Source: TMED14 sp963925545 (GTDB taxonomy: Bacteria > Bacteroidota > Bacteroidia > Flavobacteriales > Schleiferiaceae). From it: DNA of 45,881 nucleotides. The stretch's first letter is position 1, and each line of letters starts with the position of its first letter. Shown here piece after piece: positions 15,973 to 24,700 of the stretch. A program made the position numbers and the translations under genes. Location of the stretch: positions 1 through 45,881 of the forward strand of contig CAWUSA010000016.1 in assembly GCA_963925545.1 (NCBI GenBank), in the 5' to 3' direction. Under the pieces are notes generated by a model. The model searched no databases, was not told the DNA's origin, and worked only from the letters and a program-made list of their open reading frames with translations.

Positions 15973-17361
15973 TTATAGATGGATGACTTCACCATAAGCC
16001 ATCGCTGTGGCTTCCATCACCGCTTCACTCATTGTGGGGTGCGGGTGAATGGCCTTTAAAAGCTCCATGCCAGTGGTTTCTAGTTTTCTAACGGCAACGA
16101 TTTCTGCAATCATTTCCGTGACATTGGCACCAATCATGTGAGCACCAAGGAGCTCTCCATATTTTGCATCATAAATGACTTTCACGAAGCCATCAGTGAC
16201 ACCAGCTGCAGCAGCCTTGCCGCTTGCTGAGAAAGGGAATTTACCAACCTTGAGCTCGTAGCCTGCCTCCTTTGCCTGCACCTCCGTGTACCCTACTGAG
16301 GCAACCTCAGGTGAGCAATAGGTGCAGCCAGGGATGTTGTTGTAGTCTATGGCTTGAGGGTTATGACCAGCAATGGATTCCACACAAATGATGCCTTCTG
16401 CAGACGCTACATGCGCCAATGCTTGACCAGGTACCACATCGCCAATCGCATAGTAGCCAGGCGCTGTTGTGCGGTACATGTCATCAACCACAATGTGGCC
16501 GCGTTCAGTTTGGATGCCCACTGCCTCAAGGCCAATGTTTTCAATGTTGGGCGTTACACCAACAGCACTCAAGACCATTTCAGAGGTCATGCTGTGCTCC
16601 CCTTTCGCATCCTTATAATGCACGACACAACCCTTGCCCTTAGTATCCACATGAGTCACCTCCGTTGAGGTCATGAAGTCAATTCCTGTTTTTTTCAGAC
16701 TTTTCGCTAGTTCCTTGGATACATCTGCATCTTCATTGGGGACAATGCGAGGCAAGTACTCCACAACAGTCACCTTGGTGCCTAGGGCAGCGTAGACATA
16801 AGCAAACTCAATACCGATAGCGCCAGAGCCAACAATCACGATGGACTTAGGCTGTTTGGCCAAGGTCATGGCCTCGCGGTAACCAATGATTTTCTTGCCG
16901 TCCTGCGGCAAAGAAGGCAGTTGGCGGGAGCGACCACCTGTGGCCACCATCACATGAGATGCCTTGATTATCTGGGTTGTGCCATCATCCGCAGTAACCT
17001 CCACCTTTTTGCCTGGCAGTAATTTGCCGTAGCCATTGATGACATCAATTTTATTCTTTTTCATCAGAAACTGTACACCCTTGGACATACCGCCCGCAAC
17101 ATCTCTGCTGCGCTTGACAATCTTGCTGAAATCGTGGCTAGCCTCCTTCACTTCAATGCCATAATCGCTGGCATGTTTGATGTATTCAAAAACTTGTGCG
17201 CTTTTGATCAACGCCTTCGTAGGTATGCAACCCCAGTTGAGACAGACCCCGCCAAGGCTCTCCTTTTCAACAATAGCTGTTTTAAGGCCAAGCTGACTTG
17301 CGCGAATGGCAGCAACATATCCTCCGGGGCCAGAGCCAACAACAATGAGATCGTAAGTCAT
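15973..17361 (-). CDS. lpdA: Dihydrolipoyl dehydrogenase (E3)
   Basis: A 462-residue FAD disulfide oxidoreductase. It re-oxidises the lipoyl group of 2-oxoacid dehydrogenase complexes and of the glycine cleavage system, passing electrons to NAD+. Visible parts: FAD-binding GSGPGG (9-14), redox pair C40/C45 in GGVCLNWGC, NAD-binding GSGAIGIEFA, FAD motif YAIGDV, and the C-terminal His-Glu dyad H441/E446 (HPHPTMSE). It is the E3 partner expected for the fused E1 at 1.8-4.1 kb. It starts 12 bases after ridA. Confidence 0.96.
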   Translation of the reverse strand: MTYDLIVVGSGPGGYVAAIRASQLGLKTAIVEKESLGGVCLNWGCIPTKALIKSAQVFEYIKHASDYGIEVKEASHDFSKIVKRSRDVAGGMSKGVQFLMKKNKIDVINGYGKLLPGKKVEVTADDGTTQIIKASHVMVATGGRSRQLPSLPQDGKKIIGYREAMTLAKQPKSIVIVGSGAIGIEFAYVYAALGTKVTVVEYLPRIVPNEDADVSKELAKSLKKTGIDFMTSTEVTHVDTKGKGCVVHYKDAKGEHSMTSEMVLSAVGVTPNIENIGLEAVGIQTERGHIVVDDMYRTTAPGYYAIGDVVPGQALAHVASAEGIICVESIAGHNPQAIDYNNIPGCTYCSPEVASVGYTEVQAKEAGYELKVGKFPFSASGKAAAAGVTDGFVKVIYDAKYGELLGAHMIGANVTEMIAEIVAVRKLETTGMELLKAIHPHPTMSEAVMEATAMAYGEVIHL

Positions 17362-17373
17362 GAGATAGGGTTT

Positions 17374-17772
17374 TCAGTTGGTAGTAAAGGTAAGGCAGGC
17401 AATGGCAGATATTTCCACATTAACAGCCATAGGAAGGCCGGCAACTGCGACGGTTTCTCTGGCGGGTTGGATGTCAGTAAAATAGGTCTCATAGACAGCA
17501 TTGACCTCTGCGTAATACTTCATGTCACTGAGAAAAATGCTGCATTTCACCACATGATTCAGGCTTGCGCCCCCTGCCTCAAGGACCGCCTTCAAGTTCT
17601 TAAGCACTTGCTTGGTTTCCTCTGCAATGCTACCCATGCAAAGGTTACCCGATTGCGGATCAAGAGCTATCTGGCCAGATACATAGATCATGCCATTGGC
17701 TTGAATGGCTTGACTGTATGGCCCGACTGCTTGTGGTGCCCGAGAGCTGTAGATGATGTGATGCTTGGCCAT
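17374..17772 (-). CDS. ridA: RidA family enamine/imine deaminase
   Basis: A 132-residue RidA (YjgF/YER057c) protein. It hydrolyses reactive 2-aminoacrylate and related imines released by PLP enzymes, which otherwise damage those enzymes. The active-site arginine R105 (PARETVAVAGLP) and the acidic residue E120 in VEISAIA are present, as is the N-terminal APQAVGPYSQAI motif. It is the first gene of the ridA-lpdA-ABC ATPase run and divergent from pabA. A TAnnTTGC sequence lies about 17 bases before its ATG. Confidence 0.93.
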   Translation of the reverse strand: MAKHHIIYSSRAPQAVGPYSQAIQANGMIYVSGQIALDPQSGNLCMGSIAEETKQVLKNLKAVLEAGGASLNHVVKCSIFLSDMKYYAEVNAVYETYFTDIQPARETVAVAGLPMAVNVEISAIACLTFTTN

Positions 17773-17813
17773 GGGTGTGTATTACCCCGGCAATTTAACC
17801 TAAAATGCGGGCA

Positions 17814-17821
17814 TATCTTTG
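17814..17821 (+). promoter_or_regulatory. -7 box (TATCTTTG) of pabA/trpG, four bases from the start codon
   Basis: An exact TAnnTTTG match. ACCT separates it from the ATG at 17826, so transcription would begin at or next to the A of the start codon. This is one of the clearest leaderless candidates in the window. Confidence 0.6.
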
Positions 17822-17825
17822 ACCT

Positions 17826-18404
17826 ATGCAGCGATTGGCCGTCTTAGATAACATCGATTCTTTCACGCACAACCTGGTTCACCGATTGGAGCCCATGGTT
17901 GAGCAAGTGATCGTGATTCGCAATGATGACCCTGAAGCCATGAATCGCATCGCCTCATGCGATGCACTGCTCCTGTCTCCAGGGCCTGGACTCCCTGAGG
18001 AGTCTGGTTGTTTGATGGATGTGCTGGACGCCTTCCATGGCAAGATGCCTATACTTGGCATTTGCTTGGGGATGCAAGCCCTTGCTCAGCACGTAGGAGC
18101 TAGATTACTCCCTTTGTCAGAGGCCATGCACGGACGTGTGGCACATATTCAACAGGTGAACGGCAGCCCTGATTGGCTTGCTAACGTCAGCTTGCCATTG
18201 GACGTTGGTCTCTACCACTCATGGGCTGTTGATGACAAAACCCTGCCTGACAGCATCCTGCCTCAGGCATGGAGTCATCAAGGTGTGTTGATGGCCTTGT
18301 CTATACCCGATAAAAAATCTGTGGGGCTTCAATTCCACCCTGAATCGGTTATGACGCCCGATGGGGACACCATACTTCAAGCCTGGGTGAACAGTCTGTC
18401 TTGA
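17826..18404 (+). CDS. pabA: Anthranilate/aminodeoxychorismate synthase glutaminase subunit
   Basis: A 192-residue class I glutamine amidotransferase. It releases ammonia from glutamine for anthranilate synthase or 4-amino-4-deoxychorismate synthase. The oxyanion segment SPGPG (51-55), nucleophile C80 in GICLGMQ, and the H171/E173 pair in FHPES are present. No trpE or pabB is adjacent, so the choice between PabA (folate) and TrpG (tryptophan) is open. In many bacteria one protein serves both. It ends 10 bases from the end of lptD in tail-to-tail orientation. Confidence 0.85.
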   Translation: MQRLAVLDNIDSFTHNLVHRLEPMVEQVIVIRNDDPEAMNRIASCDALLLSPGPGLPEESGCLMDVLDAFHGKMPILGICLGMQALAQHVGARLLPLSEAMHGRVAHIQQVNGSPDWLANVSLPLDVGLYHSWAVDDKTLPDSILPQAWSHQGVLMALSIPDKKSVGLQFHPESVMTPDGDTILQAWVNSLS

Positions 18405-18414
18405 TTGTTTTGGG

Positions 18415-20898
18415 TCAATAATCGCCCAAACCGCGACGACGCTCCACCTTCAAGTCCTTCAATAAAGGGGCCTTCACACCCAAAGACACATGGTAGCTTC
18501 TGGCATAACCAAATGGCACCCATCGAAGTCGCATCTCCCAGCAATGCAACTGCCTTGAAAGATCCAGGGTTGTGAACGTCAATTGCTTGGCAACAAAATC
18601 GTAACCAGAAGATAAGCCCATGCGCCAGTTGGCTGTAGGCTCCCACGTGCCATTCACCCGCAATGATTGCGTGGATTCCATCATAGATGTGCTAGGGTTT
18701 GGAGACATCCTCAATGCGTACCCTAGGTTCAATGTCCATGGCGCATGCCAGCTCATGTAATCCATGTTGCCATAAAAATCATCGTACAAGTCCTCCTGGA
18801 GACCTTGTGAATTGATGGGCGCAGAAAGCCTGCCTGTTGAGTTACCACCTCGCAAACGCAAATCTGCACTCAGCACATGAAGGCTTGGGCGGAGTGGGCC
18901 TTGGTCCATCTGGTAGGCCATGGTTGGCAGTCGATTCCCTAAACTGTCCTGGCCATACCAATCAAAAGCTCCCTGATAGCTGAGCCTGAGCTTGTTTTTT
19001 GCCAAACTCGTACTGGAACGGACGGTCAACGGCGTCCATTGGTACTGAGGGAGTGCAGCATTGTAAGCCGATGCTACGGTGAAATCATCCAGTATGTTGA
19101 ATTTATTGGCCTTGCCGCTGTCTTGCTTGCTAAGCCACTTGCCACCAAGGGTGTTGCGCAAGCGAAAAGTAACTGCGGCCACCTCGCCATGGGTGGGGCT
19201 GCCATAAATAAAACTTTCAAATCGGCTCTTGTAGGCCATGGATCCACTGCTGTCTGTTTGAACCTGCTGGTACGACCCCCAAAATGGATCACTGAAGTCT
19301 GGTCGGAGATTCAACCCTATAGATGGGTATGCCACATGCCGAATTGCCTTGAGGGGGCCTTGCTTGAAATTAAACATGCCATACAAGGTGGTAGACATGT
19401 TGGCAGCCATCTGGAAATCCCTTGCTGGGAAAAAACCGCTGACAGTGTCTCGATCCACCCGATTGCTGTCAGCATTCCACTCATGATTCATGGCATAAGG
19501 GTACCAGCGCTCCACATAGCTCATGGACGGATTAACCGTGATGAACCGCAGCAATTTCAAGTTAGCTGACATGGCTGCCTTGTGCTGCATGCCAGATTTA
19601 AGTCTGCTGGGCTGAAATAGTATGTCAGGCTGCATCAACTCATCGATACTTCCTCTCGTCTCATTGCGACTGTTCATTTGGTAAGTGAGTCCAATTTTTT
19701 CATACCAACGGGTTTTACCCACCGGATTGAGTCGGCGAAATGGCTGGATGCGGTTCATGCCTATGTTCACCTCAGGCAGGGTCAATGTCATGGTGCCTGT
19801 TTGGTTGTTCTGTCGTTGCCTAGCAGCTGCTGTGAGCTGGAAAGGACTGCCGGGCCATCGCTTTGAATAGCTCACGCTGGATGACATGTCATTTTTCAGG
19901 AATTGACTGGGGTCCGTGCTGGTGTTCTTGAAAAAACTGCCCGTTGACAGATCCACTTTCGCGCCAAAACTTCTCGTAGGGTGCGCCTTTGCATCCTGTC
20001 GATGGGTCCAGGATATGCGATAATCCCTGCTATCCATGAACTGACCAGAAGACTGATACCGAGGGTCACCAAAACGAGTGCGATTCACCCTGAGGCCAAA
20101 CTGTCCTGAGTATTTGTAGCGGTAGCGGTATGATGAGCTCGCGTTCAAACCCCATGAGCCCCTGGTGTAGAGGTCTCCTGTCAATCGCATGTCCCAGTGG
20201 TCGTCCAATGCCCAATAATGACCAAAGCCCGTCAAGCCTAAACCCCACTGACGCTTGTCCTGAAACTGCGGCAGAATAAAGCCCGAAGCTCGCTTATTTA
20301 TCATGGGGAAAAACCCAAATGGCAAAATCAAAGGGGTTGGGATTTGTAAAATCTCTACATAGGCAGGCCCCGTCACAATGCGCTCACCCAGATCCAATCG
20401 GGCCTGCTTAGTGACAATGGCGAAATGCGGATTGACATGATTGCATGTCGTGAAGGCAGCTGGGCCTAAAAAATAAGTGCTGTCATCAACCAACTTGATT
20501 CGTTCACCATGCAGGTAGCCTTTTGATTGCTTAGTACTTCCCGTGTGAACCCATCCTTGTTTTGTCTCAAATTGGTAACGGATGGTATCAGCAGCAAATC
20601 GATTGTCGCCTTGCATGAACACTGGCTTGCCCTGAATCGTGCCATGGCTATCTACCTGTCCAAAAGCTGTGAGCATGTGCTGATCCCAGTCAATGCGGAT
20701 AACGTCAGCCTGCAGCTCCATGCCATCCATGGTCACCACTGCTGCTTCTTTGAGGATGATTGCCCGCTCTTGGTAGAGCCACTCACCCTCCAAATTGGAA
20801 CGGTATTGGATATTAACATCTTGCTGTGAATACATGGTGGTAGAAACCACCATGGAGGCAAGTACGATTCTTAACTTTGGACTATTCATGCAATTCAT
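18415..20898 (-). CDS. lptD: LPS assembly outer-membrane protein LptD
   Basis: An 827-residue outer-membrane protein that inserts lipopolysaccharide into the outer leaflet. A signal peptide (to about TTMYSQ) is followed by an OstA/LptA-like beta-jellyroll (about 30-190: repeated LQADVIRIDW, FAADTIRYQF, and FTTCNHVNPHF). The plug/barrel region begins with PLILPFGFFPMINKRASGFILPQF, which is the diagnostic Bacteroidota LptD stretch, and ends in a long beta-barrel with alternating aromatic strands. Start is ATG 20898 or the in-frame ATG at 20889, which gives a tidier signal peptide. It is divergent from the amidase with only 15 bases between starts. Confidence 0.9.
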   Translation of the reverse strand: MNCMNSPKLRIVLASMVVSTTMYSQQDVNIQYRSNLEGEWLYQERAIILKEAAVVTMDGMELQADVIRIDWDQHMLTAFGQVDSHGTIQGKPVFMQGDNRFAADTIRYQFETKQGWVHTGSTKQSKGYLHGERIKLVDDSTYFLGPAAFTTCNHVNPHFAIVTKQARLDLGERIVTGPAYVEILQIPTPLILPFGFFPMINKRASGFILPQFQDKRQWGLGLTGFGHYWALDDHWDMRLTGDLYTRGSWGLNASSSYRYRYKYSGQFGLRVNRTRFGDPRYQSSGQFMDSRDYRISWTHRQDAKAHPTRSFGAKVDLSTGSFFKNTSTDPSQFLKNDMSSSVSYSKRWPGSPFQLTAAARQRQNNQTGTMTLTLPEVNIGMNRIQPFRRLNPVGKTRWYEKIGLTYQMNSRNETRGSIDELMQPDILFQPSRLKSGMQHKAAMSANLKLLRFITVNPSMSYVERWYPYAMNHEWNADSNRVDRDTVSGFFPARDFQMAANMSTTLYGMFNFKQGPLKAIRHVAYPSIGLNLRPDFSDPFWGSYQQVQTDSSGSMAYKSRFESFIYGSPTHGEVAAVTFRLRNTLGGKWLSKQDSGKANKFNILDDFTVASAYNAALPQYQWTPLTVRSSTSLAKNKLRLSYQGAFDWYGQDSLGNRLPTMAYQMDQGPLRPSLHVLSADLRLRGGNSTGRLSAPINSQGLQEDLYDDFYGNMDYMSWHAPWTLNLGYALRMSPNPSTSMMESTQSLRVNGTWEPTANWRMGLSSGYDFVAKQLTFTTLDLSRQLHCWEMRLRWVPFGYARSYHVSLGVKAPLLKDLKVERRRGLGDY
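20872..20879 (+). promoter_or_regulatory. -7 box (TAACTTTG) of the amidase-MCE-Fe-S operon
   Basis: An exact TAnnTTTG match, 34 bases before the amidase ATG and inside the first codons of the divergent lptD. The leader would be about 31 nt. Confidence 0.6.
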
Positions 20899-20900
20899 AC

Positions 20901-20908
20901 CAAAAGTA
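20901..20908 (-). promoter_or_regulatory. -7 box (TACTTTTG) of lptD
   Basis: On the minus strand an exact TAnnTTTG match lies two bases before ATG 20898 and eleven before ATG 20889. The transcript would be leaderless for the first ATG or have a leader of about 8 nt for the second. The site lies inside the amidase leader, so the two divergent promoters overlap. Confidence 0.55.
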
Positions 20909-20913
20909 CGTCA

Positions 20914-22038
20914 ATGCAACGGCTGACCCTGTTTCTTATTGCGCTTTTTGCGCTACCCACTGTAGGCTTCGTAGTCCACGTTCCTTCCTATGACCGCGTG
21001 GAGGTCGTCATCATCGATGCAGGCCATGGCGGCAAAGCACCTGGAAACCTAGGGACGCGCAGGTACAAAACTGTTGAAAAAGACATTGCCCTTGATGTGG
21101 CCTTGCTGACGGCAGAAGCAATCCGTCAAGCGCATCCAGACGTGAAGGTCATTCTCACCAGGGATGATGACAGCTTTCTGGAACTCCATGAACGAACTGC
21201 CCTAGCCAACCGAAGCAAGGCTGATGTCTTCATATCTATCCATTGCAATGCCTGGACAAGTCAATCTGCCTACGGTACTGAAACCTTTGTCATGGGGAAG
21301 AACCATGATGATGAAAACCAAGTTGCCCTCATGGAGAATTCAGACATCTTGATGGAGGACAACATTGAAGCCAATTACGATGGCTTTGACCCTCGGAAAC
21401 CTGAATCCTACATTGCGCTAACCTTGTTTCAATACGCCTTTCAACGACAGAGCATTGAATTGGCACAGAACATTCAGCAAGCCTTTCGCGAAGATGTAGG
21501 ACGGCACGACCGCGGCGTGAGGCAACAACCATTGTATGTCACCAGCAGAACCTCTATGCCATCAGTTTTGGTTGAACTGGGGTTTTTAACCAATGCGGAG
21601 GAAGAAGATTACCTGAACACCACCAAAGGCAAGTCAGAGATGGCCAATGCCATTGCTGGGGCGTTCGCTTCCTATAAGACCAAGCGTGAGTCTGTTGGGC
21701 AACAACCCAGCAAGTCATCCAAGGACAAATCCAATGATCAAGCGAAACCCGTGGTTATCAAACCTGTTGCACAGCATGCATTCTATGTGCAGCTCGCGGT
21801 AAGCGGTCAGAAAAAAGCCATCAATGAGCCGCCTTTTGAGGACGCTCAACCCGTTAAAGTCATGGCAGACGGTCGTTTGTACCGCTACCTTCACGGGCCA
21901 TTCAGCGACTGGGATGTGGCTAAATCAGCGCAAAATGACATGCGCAGCAAAGGTTTTCCCGACGCCTTCTTGGTGGGCTACCTAGGGGGTGAAAAAGTGC
22001 CGCTGAGTGAGGTGAAAAAGGCACTCCAATCATTGTAA
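20914..22038 (+). CDS. N-acetylmuramoyl-L-alanine amidase (Amidase_3) with SPOR-like C-terminus
   Basis: A 374-residue periplasmic zinc amidase that cleaves the lactyl-peptide bond of peptidoglycan. A signal peptide or anchor spans about 1-22. The catalytic domain (about 30-260) has the zinc ligand H38 in DAGHGG, SIHCNAW, and the C-terminal catalytic glutamate in VLVELGFLTN. A lysine/serine-rich linker (about 262-290) leads to a C-terminal domain of about 75 residues (FYVQLAVSG ... YRYLHGPFSDWDVAKS) that looks like a SPOR fold, which binds denuded glycan at division sites. A gap of nine bases leads to the MCE gene. Confidence 0.9.
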   Translation: MQRLTLFLIALFALPTVGFVVHVPSYDRVEVVIIDAGHGGKAPGNLGTRRYKTVEKDIALDVALLTAEAIRQAHPDVKVILTRDDDSFLELHERTALANRSKADVFISIHCNAWTSQSAYGTETFVMGKNHDDENQVALMENSDILMEDNIEANYDGFDPRKPESYIALTLFQYAFQRQSIELAQNIQQAFREDVGRHDRGVRQQPLYVTSRTSMPSVLVELGFLTNAEEEDYLNTTKGKSEMANAIAGAFASYKTKRESVGQQPSKSSKDKSNDQAKPVVIKPVAQHAFYVQLAVSGQKKAINEPPFEDAQPVKVMADGRLYRYLHGPFSDWDVAKSAQNDMRSKGFPDAFLVGYLGGEKVPLSEVKKALQSL

Positions 22039-22043
22039 CTTGC
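22036..22043 (+). promoter_or_regulatory. Possible internal -7-like box (TAACTTGC) before the MCE gene
   Basis: TAACTTGC overlaps the amidase stop codon and is followed by AATT and the ATG at 22048. It matches TAnnTT but ends GC rather than TG, and has the four-base spacing to the start codon seen at other genes here. Confidence 0.3.
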
Positions 22044-22047
22044 AATT

Positions 22048-23019
22048 ATGCTATCAAAAGAATTAAAGACAGGAATTGCGGTAATTTTTGCCGTGGGAAT
22101 CATCTACTGGGGTCTAGGATTCCTTCAGGGAAATAACATCTTCAGCAGTGGGACCAAAATCCACGCCATCTACAAAAACGCAGGTGGCATACAGGTCAGC
22201 CAACCCGTGACCATCAATGGTGTCAACGTAGGCAAGGTATCACAGGTGGGCTTCATGCCCGATACATCAGGGCGCATCTTGGTGACCATGAACATCACAG
22301 GCACCTACCCTGTTCCATCCAACACCATTGCAGAAATTCGCGCCTCTGGTTTGTTGGGCGACAAAGAGATTGTTTTGATCTTAGGACAGGGTTCAGCCAT
22401 GATTGAAAACCATGACACCTTGAGAGCAAGCATTGAGGAGAGCCTGAGTGACGCCATCAACAAAGAGGTGCTCCCTGTTAAAATTCAAACAGAAAAACTG
22501 CTTGCATCACTTGACACCGCTGTTGGTGTGCTTTCTGGGTTCTTGCAAGGGGATTTTCAATCAGAATTGTATTCCTCCGTTAGCAATGTCAATCAAAGCT
22601 TGCTGAACTTGAATAAAATCACCTTGGAACTCCGCTTGTACTTGACAGAAAACCGAGAAGACCTCAGTGCCATCACAGGCAACATGAACACCCTTTCAAA
22701 GATGATTGCTGACAACCGATCTGAATTCAATCGCATCATGGAGAACATGGCCGGGGCATCAGATACACTGGTCGCTTCTGACATGGGCAATGCACTCAAG
22801 GCACTTGCTGCCAGTGCGGAACGACTGGATCGCATCACGGCATCAATGGAAGCTGGTGAAGGCAGCTTAGGTAAGCTGATCGCGCATGATTCCTTGTACA
22901 ACAATGTCAATTCCTCGATTGAGTCGCTGGATAAATTACTGGAAGACTTGCGCCAAAAGCCATCCAGGTATCTCAACTTTTCAGTCTTTGGTAAAAAGGA
23001 CAAAGGGCCATCAAACTGA
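22048..23019 (+). CDS. MCE/MlaD family lipid-transport protein
   Basis: A 323-residue single-MCE-domain protein. One N-terminal membrane helix (about 7-27) anchors it in the inner membrane with the rest in the periplasm. The MCE domain spans about 38-115 (HAIYKNAGGIQVSQPVTINGVNVGKV ... SGLLGDKEIVLILG). The remainder is mostly helical and coiled-coil-like (about 130-300). MlaD proteins form hexameric rings that bind and move phospholipids between membranes with an MlaFE ABC transporter. No mlaE or mlaF is adjacent here. Start and stop tie it into the operon; its stop shares one base with the next start. Confidence 0.9.
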   Translation: MLSKELKTGIAVIFAVGIIYWGLGFLQGNNIFSSGTKIHAIYKNAGGIQVSQPVTINGVNVGKVSQVGFMPDTSGRILVTMNITGTYPVPSNTIAEIRASGLLGDKEIVLILGQGSAMIENHDTLRASIEESLSDAINKEVLPVKIQTEKLLASLDTAVGVLSGFLQGDFQSELYSSVSNVNQSLLNLNKITLELRLYLTENREDLSAITGNMNTLSKMIADNRSEFNRIMENMAGASDTLVASDMGNALKALAASAERLDRITASMEAGEGSLGKLIAHDSLYNNVNSSIESLDKLLEDLRQKPSRYLNFSVFGKKDKGPSN

Positions 23020-24281
23020 TGGCTGCGCAACTTGCTTTTTTCATCTTATTGACGGCAGGCTCTGTCGTATTTACCTGGCAGGTCCAGCGACTGCGCCGGG
23101 GGTTAGCCATGGGTCGGCCATCTGAACGCAACGATCAACCTCTTCGCCGTTGGAAAACCATGGCCCGTGTTGCATTAGGGCAAGGGAAAATGGGCAGCCG
23201 CCCTGTTGCCGCCCTGTTGCACGTGGTGGTTTACGTTGGCTTTGTACTCATCAACATTGAGGTCCTGGAAATACTTATTGATGGCGCCTTAGGCAGCCAT
23301 CGATTTTTTGCCCCCTATTTGGGTGGGGCCTATGTTGGCATCATTGGTTTTTTTGAGCTGCTTGGCGTTGCCGTGATTATTGCCTGCGTGGCCTTCTTGT
23401 TTCGCCGGCATGTGATGCGCATACCGCGCTTCAGGCATGCAGACATGAAAGGTTGGCCTTCAAAAGATGCAGACATCATACTCTACATCGAAATCATGCT
23501 GATGTCAGCCTTGTTGCTGATGAATACCGCAGAAGCTGCCATGGATACCGAGGCGCCCGTGCTGGTGGGTCATTGGCTGGCGCCCTTGCTTTCAGGCATG
23601 GACGAGAACAGCCTGCACTGGATTGAACGCATTGCTTGGTGGCTCCATTTTGCAGGTATTTTGGCATTTTTGAACTATTTGCCCAAATCCAAACATTTCC
23701 ACATCATTCTTGCTTTCCCCAACACTTGGTACAGCAAGCTCAGTGCTAGAGGACGAATCCCTGCCATGCCATCGGTGACTGGGGAAATCAAATCCATGAT
23801 GGACCCCAGCTATGTGCCAGACGAGACAGCGGTCCCTGATCGTTTTGGCGCAAAAGACGTGTCTGATTTAAGCTTTGTCAACCTACTCAATGCCTTCACT
23901 TGCACTGAATGTGGCCGATGCACCAGCGCTTGCCCTGCAAGCATCACAGGTAAATCCCTATCCCCAAGGCAGATCATGATGGCCACACGAGATCGGGTTG
24001 AAGAATCCCTTGACAAGGGTGAGTCGGTCAAGGAGAACCACCTACTGGATAATTTCATTTCACGTGAATCCCTGTGGGCCTGTACCTCGTGCAATGCTTG
24101 CGTCGAGGTCTGTCCTCTGAACATTGACCCCTTGGACATCATCCTACAAATGCGCCAATACCTCACCATGGAGGAAAGTGCGGCTCCTGCCCCATTGAAC
24201 AGCATGATGAGTAACATCGAAAACAATGGTGCACCATGGGCCTACCCTCAGGCTGATCGCGCAGCATGGATTAATGAATGA
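23019..24281 (+). CDS. Membrane protein with two 4Fe-4S clusters, probable quinone-linked oxidoreductase subunit
   Basis: A 420-residue protein. The N-terminal approximately 240 residues hold about five or six hydrophobic segments with spaced histidines (LLHVVVYVG, WWLHFAGILAFLNYLPKSKHFH) like the heme-binding NarI-type membrane domain. The C-terminal part is a ferredoxin module with C295/298/301/305 (CTECGRCTSACP) and C355/358/361/365 (CTSCNACVEVCP). Together with the CCG protein at 24700 it has the parts of heterodisulfide-reductase-like or membrane ETF:menaquinone oxidoreductase (EMO/FadF) enzymes, which are often one chain. I infer electron transfer from a soluble donor, perhaps ETF, to menaquinone. 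Confidence 0.85.
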   Translation: MAAQLAFFILLTAGSVVFTWQVQRLRRGLAMGRPSERNDQPLRRWKTMARVALGQGKMGSRPVAALLHVVVYVGFVLINIEVLEILIDGALGSHRFFAPYLGGAYVGIIGFFELLGVAVIIACVAFLFRRHVMRIPRFRHADMKGWPSKDADIILYIEIMLMSALLLMNTAEAAMDTEAPVLVGHWLAPLLSGMDENSLHWIERIAWWLHFAGILAFLNYLPKSKHFHIILAFPNTWYSKLSARGRIPAMPSVTGEIKSMMDPSYVPDETAVPDRFGAKDVSDLSFVNLLNAFTCTECGRCTSACPASITGKSLSPRQIMMATRDRVEESLDKGESVKENHLLDNFISRESLWACTSCNACVEVCPLNIDPLDIILQMRQYLTMEESAAPAPLNSMMSNIENNGAPWAYPQADRAAWINE

Positions 24282-24700
24282 ATGCCATGGAACTGAAGAA
24301 ACACCGCATCAATGGCGAAACCGTCAGCCCTATTCTTCCCAATGAGGTCAAGAATTACTTGATTGACATTGATGGAACTGTTTGTGATGACATCCCCAAT
24401 GAGGAGCCCGATCGCATGGCTACTGCTGCCCTTTACCCTGACGCATTGGCAACCATTCAGGGCTGGCATGCTGATGGCCACTACATCACATTTTTCACTT
24501 CCAGGACGGAAGAACATCGGGAGGTCACTGAAACATGGTTAACCAAGTATGGTTTTCCCTACCATGGTTTACTGATGGGTAAGCCACGGGGCGGCAACTA
24601 CCATTGGATTGACAACCACATTGTGCGAGCTACTCGCTTCAGTGGCACTTTCAACAACCTGGTGCGCAAACCTGCCACCATTGAAGTATTTGAAGACTGA
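24278..24700 (+). CDS. HAD-like hydrolase, unknown substrate
   Basis: A 140-residue protein with the HAD motif I at YLIDIDGTVCDD (nucleophile Asp and DxDGT), motif II-like TFFTSRTEEHRE and a C-terminal lysine-containing segment MGKPRGGNYHWIDNH. This resembles the Bacteroidota proteins often named phosphoheptose isomerase by neighbour, but the sequence is that of a small haloacid-dehalogenase phosphatase. It overlaps the stop of the upstream Fe-S gene by four bases and its own TGA abuts the ATG region of the CCG gene, so it is translated with them. A second ATG three codons in is possible. Its role between the two electron-transfer subunits is unclear. Confidence 0.75.
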   Translation: MNAMELKKHRINGETVSPILPNEVKNYLIDIDGTVCDDIPNEEPDRMATAALYPDALATIQGWHADGHYITFFTSRTEEHREVTETWLTKYGFPYHGLLMGKPRGGNYHWIDNHIVRATRFSGTFNNLVRKPATIEVFED